DNA of 32,374 nucleotides from NCBI GenBank assembly GCA_013289395.1, contig JABCZY010000014.1, positions 1 to 32,374 on the forward strand. Reading direction: 5' to 3'. This stretch comes from Bacteroidota bacterium (GTDB taxonomy: Bacteria > Bacteroidota > Bacteroidia > JABEUT01). Below, one piece after another: positions 24,537-32,374 of the stretch. The position numbers and the translations under genes were made by a program. The notes under the pieces are model-generated. The model worked only from the letters and a program-made list of their open reading frames with translations, did not search any database and was not told where the DNA came from. Positions within the stretch are counted from its first letter, which is position 1. Every line of letters begins with the position of its first letter.

Positions 24537-25781
24537 TTATAAGCCTAATAATATTTCTGAAGGATCTTTGCTGCCAAACAGCAAACGTGTTGGGTCTTCA
24601 AGGCCTTGTTTTACTTTCACTAAAAAGCTAACCGATTCTCTGCCATCAATTATACGGTGATCGTATGAAAGAGCAATGTACATCATTGGGTGTATCTCTA
24701 CCTTACCATGAAAGGCCACTGGGCGCTCAACCACATTATGCATGCCCAATATAGCGCTTTGCGGAGGGTTAATAATTGGTGTTGACATTAACGAGCCAAA
24801 TACACCACCATTCGTAATAGTAAATGTACCTCCGCTCATTTCTTCGAGTGATAATTTATTGTCACGTGCTTTCAGTGCAAGCTCTTTTATCTTACCTTCA
24901 ATTTGCGCAAGGCTCATCATCTCGGCATTACGCAATACCGGTACAACAAGTCCCTTAGGTGCACTTACTGCAACCCCAACATCAGCATAATTATGATATA
25001 CTATTTCTTCCCCGTCTATCATTGCATTTACAGCAGGGAATGCTGCCAATGCTTCTGTAACAGCCTTGGTGAAGAATGACATAAACCCTAAACGGAAGCC
25101 ATATTTTTCTTCAAACTTCTTGCCATATTTTTCACGTAATGCAAGTATGGCGCTCATATCTACTTCGTTAAAAGTAGTCAGCATGGCGGTAGTATTTTTT
25201 ACTGCCACTAAACGCTGAGAAAGCTTTTTGCGAAGTGCAGACATCTTCTGCCTGTCATCGTCACGAGAACCCTGGAAAGGTGAGTTATTTTCTACCGTAA
25301 AGCCTTTTGCTAATGCATTTGCCACATCTGATTTTGTAACTCTTCCACCTTTACCTGTTCCGTTCAAAGCAGGAATATTACTTTCTGCCATCATTTTTTT
25401 AGCAGCAGGTGAAGGAGTACCCGATGCATATGAAGTTTGTTCTTGCGCAACTTTTACCGGAGCAGCGGCAGCTTTCGCAGCTATCGGAGCTGCTTCTTTC
25501 GCTTTTCCATTTGCTACAGGTTTTTCAACAATTGCCGGTGCTTTTGCATCGGTATCTATTTTTGCAACCACGCTACCCACCTTAACGGTGTCGCCATCCT
25601 TTGCCAATATCTTTATCTGCCCGGCCTGTTCACTGTTTATGGTAAGCGTGGCCTTATCTGAATCTATTTCACAAACCTCTTCTTCCTTTTGCACATAATC
25701 GCCGTCTTTTTTTAACCAACGTGCGATCTGTACTTCTGTAATTGATTCTCCGGGGCTAGGTACTTTAAGTTCTAATATCAT
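24537..25781 (-). CDS. sucB: Dihydrolipoyllysine succinyltransferase, E2 of 2-oxoglutarate dehydrogenase
   Basis: This 414-aa E2 subunit transfers the succinyl group to CoA in the TCA cycle. Residues 1-76 are a lipoyl domain with the lipoylated lysine in DSDKAT (K43). An Ala/Pro-rich linker (about 80-120) is followed by the E1/E3-binding domain (about 121-157, [12 protein letters not shown] to GRVTKSDV). The remainder is the acyltransferase core, ending with SYDHRIIDG (H375, D379), the catalytic motif. Length is typical. It is 21 nt downstream of sucA, the standard sucAB operon; E3 is not in the window. The succinyltransferase rather than pyruvate-type identity rests mainly on the adjacent sucA. 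Confidence 0.95.
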   Translation of the reverse strand: MILELKVPSPGESITEVQIARWLKKDGDYVQKEEEVCEIDSDKATLTINSEQAGQIKILAKDGDTVKVGSVVAKIDTDAKAPAIVEKPVANGKAKEAAPIAAKAAAAPVKVAQEQTSYASGTPSPAAKKMMAESNIPALNGTGKGGRVTKSDVANALAKGFTVENNSPFQGSRDDDRQKMSALRKKLSQRLVAVKNTTAMLTTFNEVDMSAILALREKYGKKFEEKYGFRLGFMSFFTKAVTEALAAFPAVNAMIDGEEIVYHNYADVGVAVSAPKGLVVPVLRNAEMMSLAQIEGKIKELALKARDNKLSLEEMSGGTFTITNGGVFGSLMSTPIINPPQSAILGMHNVVERPVAFHGKVEIHPMMYIALSYDHRIIDGRESVSFLVKVKQGLEDPTRLLFGSKDPSEILLGL

Positions 25782-25802
25782 ATTTAAACTATTTAAATGC
25801 AG

Positions 25803-28535
25803 TTATTTTACCAATACTTTTCCGAATATTGTATTAAGTATAGTATTCTTTTCCTTTTCACTCAGTTTCTTTGAACCTGTTGCAGGGCTTGCGCTTTCAG
25901 GCCTTGATACACATTTCAATTTCACCTCATTTACCATACGTGTCATAAATAACCATGCCCCCATATTCTCCGGTTCTTCCTGAACCCAAATATATTCTTT
26001 CGCCTTTTTGTACTTAGCAAGAATAGCTGCAAACTGCTTGCGTGGGAATGGGTACAATTGCTCCATGCGGATCAGAGCCACATCTTCATTACCCTCTTTT
26101 TCCTTAGCTTCCAGCAGATCATAATATACTTTACCCGTGCAGAACACTAAGCGTGTTGCCGAAGTATTTCCATCGTCAATTATTTCCTGGAACCCGCCCT
26201 TTGTATAGTCACTTATTTTAGATACGCACTTAGGGTGACGCAATAAACTCTTAGGAGTAAATACAATTAAAGGTTTACGGTACGGTGCATGTAACTGCCT
26301 GCGCAATGCATGGAACATGTTAGCCGGAGTAGTCGGATCAATAACGTACATATTGTTCTCTGCACATAACATCAAAAATCTTTCCATACGTGCGCTGGAG
26401 TGCTCTGCGCCTTGCCCTTCGTAACCATGCGGCAGTAATAAACAAATACCATTCATGCGGCGCCATTTATCTTCTGCGCTGCTTAAATACTGGTCGATAA
26501 TAATTTGTGCACCGTTGGCAAAATCGCCAAACTGGGCTTCCCAAATAGTTAATGTTTGTGGCGATGACATGGAATAACCATATTCAAACCCTAACACAGC
26601 ATATTCAGAAAGATGCGAATTATAAATAGCAAATTTTGCCTGCTTGTCGCTTAAGTGAGCAAGTGGTGTATACTGTTCTTCAGAATCGGTAAGGGTAAGC
26701 ACGGCATGGCGGTGAGAGAATGTGCCGCGTTCTACATCCTGCCCTGTAAACCTAATCGGGTGGCCTTCCATTACCAATGAGCCATATGCAAGCAATTCAC
26801 TCATTCCCCAATCAACTGCACCTTCGCCTTGCAGCATAGCTTTACGATCGGCCTGTAGCTTTACAATTTTAGTAAAGAAGCTTTTGTCCTTTGGCAGGTC
26901 GGTTATCTTCTCTCCTATTTCAAGGAGCGATTTCTTATCTACTGCTGTGTCGGGTGATTTATCAAAGTCTTTGTCCTCTGCTATACGAATACCTTTCCAT
27001 ACACCTTCAAGGAAAGATGTTACTTTGGTTTTACGAATCTGCTTCGATTCGTCTAACCTTTCTTGCAAAGTTTCTTTAAACTCGTCCTCAATCTTTTTCA
27101 GGTCAGTATCATTCACGACACCTTCACTCTCAAGCTTCGCTAAATATATTTTACGCGGATCTTCGTGTGCGGCAATTGCCTTATATAATAACGGCTGAGT
27201 AAAACGTGGCTCGTCACCTTCGTTATGGCCATATTTACGGTAACCAAGCAGGTCAATGAATACATCGCGGTGGAAAGTCTGACGGAATTCAATTGCCAGC
27301 ATCACAGTTTGAACCACTGCTTCCACATCATCGGCATTAACATGAAATACCGGTGACAAAATAACTTTTGCCACATCGGTACAATAGGTACTGCTACGTG
27401 CATCAACATAGTTTGTTGTAAACCCGATTTGGTTATTGGCTACCATGTGTATTGTTCCACCTGTGCGGTATGCAGCAAGCTTGGCCATCTGCACCGTTTC
27501 GTAAACTACGCCTTGTCCTGCAATGGCAGCATCGCCATGTATAAGTATAGTTACAACCTTATTATAGTCCTGGTTATATTGTTGTTCGAGCTTGGCACGG
27601 GTAATACCTTCCGTAACCGGGTCAACCGTTTCCAGGTGCGAAGGGTTTGGTGTAAGGCTTAAGTGAACCTTGTTACCATCGCGGGTTACTACGTTAGCCG
27701 AATAACCTAAATGATATTTTACATCGCCACCAAAAAGGGCGTCGGCATCAAATTCCTTTCCTTCAAATTCATTGAAAATATCCTCGTAGGTTTTTTTGAA
27801 AATATTGGCTAGCATATTCAACCTGCCACGGTGCGCCATACCTATTACAACTTCCTGTATTCCTAATGCAGCACCCTTTTGGATAACACCATTTATAGCA
27901 GGGATGAGAGCTTCCACTCCTTCGAGTGAGAATCGTTTCTCGCCGACAAACTTAGTGTGCAGGAAATTCTCAAAAACAACCGCTTTACTTATATCCTGCA
28001 ATATCTCACGTTTCTGTTCAGCAGTGAAATTGGGTTGATTACGGGTCGATTCCATTTTATCCTGCAACCATTTTACTACTTTCTGGTTACGGATGTGGGT
28101 ATATTCTACGCCAATAGACTGGCAATAGGTTTGTTTAAGAAATGTAATAATATCTGAAAGCTTCGAAGCACCTAGGCCGATTTCATGGCCAGCCTGGAAA
28201 ACAGTATCCATGTCAGATTGTGCAAGGCCGATAATTTCTATCTCATCCAATGAAGGATAATACTTTCTACGCTCACGTACTGGGTTGGTCTTGGTAAACA
28301 AATGGCCAGATGAACGATAAAGGTTTATCAGGTTCAATACTGCAAATTCCTTGCGAACTTGTTCAGGTACCTGTTCTGTTCCCGACAGATCAGAATAATT
28401 TTTGCGGGCAAATTCAAACCCTTCAAAAAACTTTTGCCACGAGGTATCAACCGACGAATTATCCTGTAAATAATTCTTGTAAAGATCATCAATAGTTCCA
28501 GGGTCGGAATTACTGAGATATGAATGCTTATCCAT
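25803..28535 (-). CDS. sucA: 2-oxoglutarate dehydrogenase E1 component
   Basis: This 910-aa thiamine-diphosphate enzyme decarboxylates 2-oxoglutarate and passes the succinyl group to SucB. N-terminal residues 1-40 contain the E2-contact helix (NSDPGTIDDLYKNYL). Active-site segments include GMAHRGRLN (H235), LTPNPSHLE (about 294-302), the ThDP-binding HGDAAIAGQG (G334, D335) and NNQIGFTT (about 367-374). The transketolase-like C-terminal half includes the LPHGYEGQGAEHSSARMERF segment. Length is normal for bacterial OdhA/SucA. It is followed by sucB and probably the DUF962 gene. No clear consensus promoter was found in the 53 nt upstream. Confidence 0.96.
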   Translation of the reverse strand: MDKHSYLSNSDPGTIDDLYKNYLQDNSSVDTSWQKFFEGFEFARKNYSDLSGTEQVPEQVRKEFAVLNLINLYRSSGHLFTKTNPVRERRKYYPSLDEIEIIGLAQSDMDTVFQAGHEIGLGASKLSDIITFLKQTYCQSIGVEYTHIRNQKVVKWLQDKMESTRNQPNFTAEQKREILQDISKAVVFENFLHTKFVGEKRFSLEGVEALIPAINGVIQKGAALGIQEVVIGMAHRGRLNMLANIFKKTYEDIFNEFEGKEFDADALFGGDVKYHLGYSANVVTRDGNKVHLSLTPNPSHLETVDPVTEGITRAKLEQQYNQDYNKVVTILIHGDAAIAGQGVVYETVQMAKLAAYRTGGTIHMVANNQIGFTTNYVDARSSTYCTDVAKVILSPVFHVNADDVEAVVQTVMLAIEFRQTFHRDVFIDLLGYRKYGHNEGDEPRFTQPLLYKAIAAHEDPRKIYLAKLESEGVVNDTDLKKIEDEFKETLQERLDESKQIRKTKVTSFLEGVWKGIRIAEDKDFDKSPDTAVDKKSLLEIGEKITDLPKDKSFFTKIVKLQADRKAMLQGEGAVDWGMSELLAYGSLVMEGHPIRFTGQDVERGTFSHRHAVLTLTDSEEQYTPLAHLSDKQAKFAIYNSHLSEYAVLGFEYGYSMSSPQTLTIWEAQFGDFANGAQIIIDQYLSSAEDKWRRMNGICLLLPHGYEGQGAEHSSARMERFLMLCAENNMYVIDPTTPANMFHALRRQLHAPYRKPLIVFTPKSLLRHPKCVSKISDYTKGGFQEIIDDGNTSATRLVFCTGKVYYDLLEAKEKEGNEDVALIRMEQLYPFPRKQFAAILAKYKKAKEYIWVQEEPENMGAWLFMTRMVNEVKLKCVSRPESASPATGSKKLSEKEKNTILNTIFGKVLVK

Positions 28536-28588
28536 ACTTTTTTTAATAGGATGGTAAATTTAAGCATTTTACAGCCAAATTCAGGGAC

Positions 28589-29929
28589 TTACTTTAATAC
28601 TATGGAATTCAGTACTTTAGCAAGGTCGCTGGTAAGTGATTTTCGTGAATATTTCTCAATATTAACCCCTTCGCTAAACAAGCCATTCGACTTATACTTG
28701 TTATAAAAATAAAGGATGCTCTTCTTCATTTCAGCTATATCGTCAAAACCGGCAAAAAGTCCAGCCTTGGTATCATCAATAATTTTCTGTGCGTCGCCGC
28801 CTTCAATTCCAATACATAATATAGGGCGCTTGGCAGCCATATATTCAAAAAACTTGCCTGTGGTTATACCCATTGCATTAGGCGTTCGGTTAATCAATAA
28901 CATTAACACCTGCGCTTGCTTTTGAACAATTGCAACATCATGATGTGACAGATATGCAATTTTATTTACGTAAGGAGCAAGGCCATGTTTCTCCAAATCA
29001 TCTTGTACAGCTATATCTACTTTCCCGACTAACTTTATTTCCAGGTCAGCAGCAAAAGCAGCATTCTCTTTTGTTAGTTCTGCCAAGGCCTTCCAGAGTG
29101 TTGGTTGGTTTCTCGATCTATCGAGCGTACCAATATGTGCCATGGTAAATTTCTTATCCAGTTGTACTTCACCAACATTATCATAATCCTCAGGGTCAAA
29201 CCCGTTCGAGATAAATTTAAACTTTGCATGCATCGCCTCCGTATACTTACCCGGTGATCCTTTCTTCAGAATTGCTTCCAATCCATCTAACCAGTTCTGT
29301 CCAACACAACTCACGGCATCCGCATTCTGCAGCACACCTAATTCCAGTTTTTTATGCTTCCTATCGGCCATGGGTGTAAGCATCAGCTTCGAATAAAAAT
29401 CTATCTCTGTCCAGGGATCACGGAAATCAGCCATCCAGGGAATATTTATTTTTCGTTTAATTGCCTGTGCTATCAGGTGCATACTATGCGGCGGACCAGT
29501 AGATACCATTGCATCAACAGGGTTCTTTTTCAAGTATTCCACTAAGTATTTAGCAGAAGGTTTCACCCAAAACTTACGTGCATCAGGAATAAAAAAATTA
29601 CCACGTATCCACACAGCGGGTTTTTCAAGCGGCTTAGATTTCTTTGATTCAGTAAGAAAAGCAGCATTTATTTTTTCATGCTTTTTTTGCCCCATCAATT
29701 TCTTGTAGAACAAATAGGGTTCCCATATTTCGGTTTTAAGAACGGTCAGATTTTTTGGCAAATCTTTTTGCAAGGAATCATCATTGGTTGGCGATTCAGG
29801 ATTTGAAGGGGTATATACAATTGGCTCCCACCCAAACTCACGCAAATACTTCACAAATTTCAGCCAGCGCTGCACACCTGCACCGCCACTTGGTGGCCAG
29901 TAATATGTAATAATAAGAACCTTTTTCAT
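28589..29929 (-). CDS. Glycosyltransferase family 4
   Basis: This 446-aa GT-B fold enzyme opens with MKKVLIITYYWPPSGG, a GT4 N-terminal signature with a glycine-rich acceptor loop, then GVQRWLKFVKYLREFGWEP. The C-terminal half has FTMAHIGTLDRSRN and the donor-side KFFEYMAAKRPIL, which resembles the GT4 E-x7-E region. The start is set at ATG 29929, one base after the stop of the upstream YfhO-family gene; the frame remains open further upstream, but that reading overlaps the YfhO gene. The pair is likely co-transcribed. Possible roles are in lipid-linked sugar or surface polysaccharide assembly; donor and acceptor are unknown. Confidence 0.87.
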   Translation of the reverse strand: MKKVLIITYYWPPSGGAGVQRWLKFVKYLREFGWEPIVYTPSNPESPTNDDSLQKDLPKNLTVLKTEIWEPYLFYKKLMGQKKHEKINAAFLTESKKSKPLEKPAVWIRGNFFIPDARKFWVKPSAKYLVEYLKKNPVDAMVSTGPPHSMHLIAQAIKRKINIPWMADFRDPWTEIDFYSKLMLTPMADRKHKKLELGVLQNADAVSCVGQNWLDGLEAILKKGSPGKYTEAMHAKFKFISNGFDPEDYDNVGEVQLDKKFTMAHIGTLDRSRNQPTLWKALAELTKENAAFAADLEIKLVGKVDIAVQDDLEKHGLAPYVNKIAYLSHHDVAIVQKQAQVLMLLINRTPNAMGITTGKFFEYMAAKRPILCIGIEGGDAQKIIDDTKAGLFAGFDDIAEMKKSILYFYNKYKSNGLFSEGVNIEKYSRKSLTSDLAKVLNSIVLK

Positions 29930-29930
29930 T

Positions 29931-32374
29931 TTACTCAGTAGGCTTCTTCCTGAATTCCATAAACAGAAGGCCAACGCAACTTAATAATATAATTAGGGAA
30001 CTTGCCAATGAAATTTTTTCACCAAGAGCATATGATTTTGGCTCGAATTTAAATTCAATATTGTGGTTACCTGCAGGAATTATCATGGCACGTAATACAT
30101 AATTCACGCGTATGTACTCCGAAGGTTTTCCATCAATAAATGCATCCCAACCGTCTTTATAATACACTTCAGAGAATACGGCCAGTTCTTGCGCATTTGA
30201 CTTTGATTCGTAAACCAAATCATTTGGCTGGTACGATTTCATTTTAATTGATGCGGTTGAATCGCTGGTTGGAGTCAAGCCTTTCAGGTAATCAGTAAAT
30301 CGCTTATCAACTAAAGCAGTGTGTTTAGGATCGAAATGCATAAGTGATGTTATTTCAGAATCTGCGTCCTCAACAATTTTCCAGTTATTTACAAACCATG
30401 CATTACCCAAGGCATCAGGGTTTTTCTCAGCTACATTTTCCTTTCCACCCGGGCCCGGTGCTATAATATACTTTGTGTTTAACATATTAAGCACACCGAT
30501 ATTCTCTCTGCTAATGCGGGTACTCAATAAACCGGTATACTGAAGCATTTCATCGAATCGCTTCATTTTAACTCCGCTATATCCACCAATTGATTTATGG
30601 AAATATGAAGTACGGCTATCCTGATCGGGACGTGCAGTGGTATTATATACACGGTAGTCTAACGATGTGTCCTTCGCAATATCAAGATCTGCTTGTTCAG
30701 GCTCGTATGGCACCATGGCTGCTTTCTTGGTAGTCCAATGCTCCCTGCTATGGTCAAGGTATCGCCAATCTACCTGACTTAGATCCCATAACACAAAAAA
30801 ACATAATACCCCTGCAAACCAATTACGGGTTATCATCTTTTTAGAGTATACCCATACAAGTCCTGCTGAGAGTACAATAAATATTAATGTACGTCCTGCA
30901 TCACCTGTAAAAAGTTTTTTGCGTGCATTGGCCACTGCAGGATAAATGTTACTTAAATATTGCTCTATTTGCGCATCGCTTGCTTGCGGGCTACCTTGTT
31001 TCAAGCGTTGTACCCATTCCGTATTCTGGTCCTGGCTTTGAAAATCGGTAAACGATGTTGGCATTATATAACACAACAATGCGAAACCTCCTGCAATAGC
31101 TAATGATATAAAAAGTATTTTTTGTCCGTTCATGTTCTTCAAAAACTTTACTGGTATATTTTCCTTTAGAAAATTCTGGTCCTTTACCAGCTTATCTAAT
31201 GCTAAGGCAGCCATTATCGGCAGGGTAAGTTCAGCTAATACCAATATCATTGATACCGCACGGAAGTTGTTAAATGCCGGAAAATGGTCGAAAAAGAAAT
31301 CGAAAATACTTGTGCCGAATATAATTACAGGATTATGCCCCCACGATAAGGCAATTGAAAGAGCGGTAGTAACCAACAAAAACCACTTTAATGAGCCCTT
31401 AATAAGGAACATGCCCATAAGAGCAAAAAAGCAAATTATAGCACCCACGTATACCGGGCCTGAAGTAAAAGGCTGATCACCGAAATACTGTGAATAGTTT
31501 TGATAAATCTGGCTTTGTTGTTCATCCAGATCTCTTGGAGTACCTGCTACAGAACCTATCGGGTCTGATGCACCGCCTTTATAATCAGGAATAAGTAAGG
31601 TAAAGCTTTCACCTACTCCATAGCACCATCCGGTTGCATATTCTTTGGTAAGTCCGCTCGATTTATTTTCATGATTTAAGGTTAGCTCCGATTTACCGCG
31701 GCTTGAATACTTACTGTACTCATAGGTTAACCAAAGACTGGTAAGATTAGTACCAAAGGCAAGCATAGTTGCAACTACAAGCATTGCTGCAGTTTTTAAA
31801 TACCCAACCAATTGCTTTTCCCTTATAGCAGTTACAAGTCGTGCAATAGCATAAATAGCAATTGCCATAAACAGGTAATATGTTATTTGCAGGTGGCTCG
31901 CATACAGTTCCATTGCCAATGCAAAGGCTGTAAGAACAGTTCCGGCTAATCGCTTTCCGTTGAAAGCCATAATTACACCCGCTAACACAAGAGGCATAAA
32001 AGAACATGCATTAGCTTCTGAATTGTGCCCTGCAGTAAGTATAATGAAGAAAAAAGAAGAGAATGCATATCCAAATGAACCTATGATTGCCACCCATGAA
32101 TCTATCTTCATCACCTTCATTAACACATAAAAGCTAACACACGAAATGAATACTGTACTTATAGGGAAAGGAAGAATAGCCACTATAATTTGAAATATAT
32201 ACATCATGAGGTCAGCCGCATAATAAGCCGATATCTGATAACTTGGCATACCGCCGAACATCGAGTTTGTCCATAAAGGCTCATGGTGGAACCGGCTACG
32301 GAAGTCAAGTATTTCCTTTGATACACCCAGAAAATTGGTAATATCACTTTGTGCCAGGGTTTTGCCTTGCAAGG
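29931..32374 (-). CDS. YfhO-family membrane protein (5' partial)
   Basis: This reading frame is open to the right edge, so the N-terminus is missing; at least 814 codons are visible. The first visible segment, LQGKTLAQSDI, is the region that follows the first helix in YfhO-family proteins. Then come DFRSRFHHEPLWTNSMFGGMPSYQ and about ten to twelve transmembrane helices. A large C-terminal extracytoplasmic domain (FRAVSMIL, later VYNTTARPDQD, then SEVYYKDGWDAFIDGKPSEY) and a final helix complete it. YfhO proteins act in teichoic-acid or lipoprotein/glycolipid glycosylation in Firmicutes, but their role in Bacteroidota is not established. Its stop is one base from the GT4 gene start, supporting a shared pathway. 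Confidence 0.88.
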   Translation of the reverse strand, partial: LQGKTLAQSDITNFLGVSKEILDFRSRFHHEPLWTNSMFGGMPSYQISAYYAADLMMYIFQIIVAILPFPISTVFISCVSFYVLMKVMKIDSWVAIIGSFGYAFSSFFFIILTAGHNSEANACSFMPLVLAGVIMAFNGKRLAGTVLTAFALAMELYASHLQITYYLFMAIAIYAIARLVTAIREKQLVGYLKTAAMLVVATMLAFGTNLTSLWLTYEYSKYSSRGKSELTLNHENKSSGLTKEYATGWCYGVGESFTLLIPDYKGGASDPIGSVAGTPRDLDEQQSQIYQNYSQYFGDQPFTSGPVYVGAIICFFALMGMFLIKGSLKWFLLVTTALSIALSWGHNPVIIFGTSIFDFFFDHFPAFNNFRAVSMILVLAELTLPIMAALALDKLVKDQNFLKENIPVKFLKNMNGQKILFISLAIAGGFALLCYIMPTSFTDFQSQDQNTEWVQRLKQGSPQASDAQIEQYLSNIYPAVANARKKLFTGDAGRTLIFIVLSAGLVWVYSKKMITRNWFAGVLCFFVLWDLSQVDWRYLDHSREHWTTKKAAMVPYEPEQADLDIAKDTSLDYRVYNTTARPDQDSRTSYFHKSIGGYSGVKMKRFDEMLQYTGLLSTRISRENIGVLNMLNTKYIIAPGPGGKENVAEKNPDALGNAWFVNNWKIVEDADSEITSLMHFDPKHTALVDKRFTDYLKGLTPTSDSTASIKMKSYQPNDLVYESKSNAQELAVFSEVYYKDGWDAFIDGKPSEYIRVNYVLRAMIIPAGNHNIEFKFEPKSYALGEKISLASSLIILLSCVGLLFMEFRKKPTE

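Noticed and set aside
25228..25698. 156-aa open frame antisense to sucB
   Set aside because: It comes from the reverse strand of the Ala/Pro-rich linker region and has no independent evidence.
26722..27198. 158-aa open frame antisense to sucA
   Set aside because: It is a reverse-strand shadow of a strongly conserved enzyme.
28555..28562. TAAATTTA as a minus-strand sucA promoter
   Set aside because: One mismatch, and the only upstream TTTG is at 13 nt, too close for the usual 19-21 nt spacing.

Overview
The window looks like chromosome from a member of the Bacteroidota, probably near the Chitinophagales or Sphingobacteriales (the rank is a guess). The main evidence is three consecutive secreted proteins ending in type A sorting domains of the type IX secretion system (T9SS). 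Supporting signs are promoters of the Bacteroidota form (TTG or TTTG, about 20 nt, then TAnnTTTG), AT-rich DNA, two tRNA genes without an encoded CCA end, and a Bacteroidota-type intergenic repeat. No phage, transposase, CRISPR array or rRNA was seen.

Region 1 (1-9065, + strand) is a tightly packed surface-glycan operon that enters from the left edge. It holds the end of a Wzt-type ABC exporter ATPase, a TylF-type methyltransferase, and seven glycosyltransferase (GT) genes: several GT2, a GT11 fucosyltransferase, a GT2-GT4 fusion and a GT17 enzyme. The GT17 gene is broken by one extra G in a seven-G run. The content suggests a fucosylated, possibly methyl-capped polysaccharide or O-antigen-like chain made in the cytoplasm and exported by an ABC transporter.

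Region 2 (9141-11004) has a tRNA promoter, tRNA-Pro(UGG), tRNA-Arg(UCU) and a multi-pass membrane protein resembling GT-C glycosyltransferases. Region 3 (11035-16600) holds three T9SS cargo genes (a GloVer-repeat protein, a GH25 lysozyme and an Asp-box protein) plus a small six-helix membrane protein. Two textbook promoters lie here, and a paired palindrome sits between the Asp-box gene and the next gene.

Region 4 (16726-20641) has an NADPH-dependent FMN reductase facing a minus-strand trio (unknown 145-aa protein, sodium:solute symporter, patatin-like lipase) whose reading frames overlap. The trio is separated from an alkyltransferase-like DNA repair protein by a structured repeat.

Region 5 (20689-24195, + strand) carries a DUF4304-like protein, an Mrp/ApbC Fe-S carrier and a TPR-SpoIIE phosphatase. 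Region 6 (24192-32374, - strand) carries the 2-oxoglutarate dehydrogenase pair sucA-sucB with a DUF962/Mpo1-like gene, then a GT4 glycosyltransferase downstream of a YfhO-family membrane protein that leaves the window.

I found no clearly undescribed defence or mobile system. The items most worth a second look are the exporter/methyltransferase glycan locus with its GT2-GT4 fusion, the GT17 frameshift, the structured repeat, the twin TTTGCAAA palindromes and the overlapping symporter-patatin operon.
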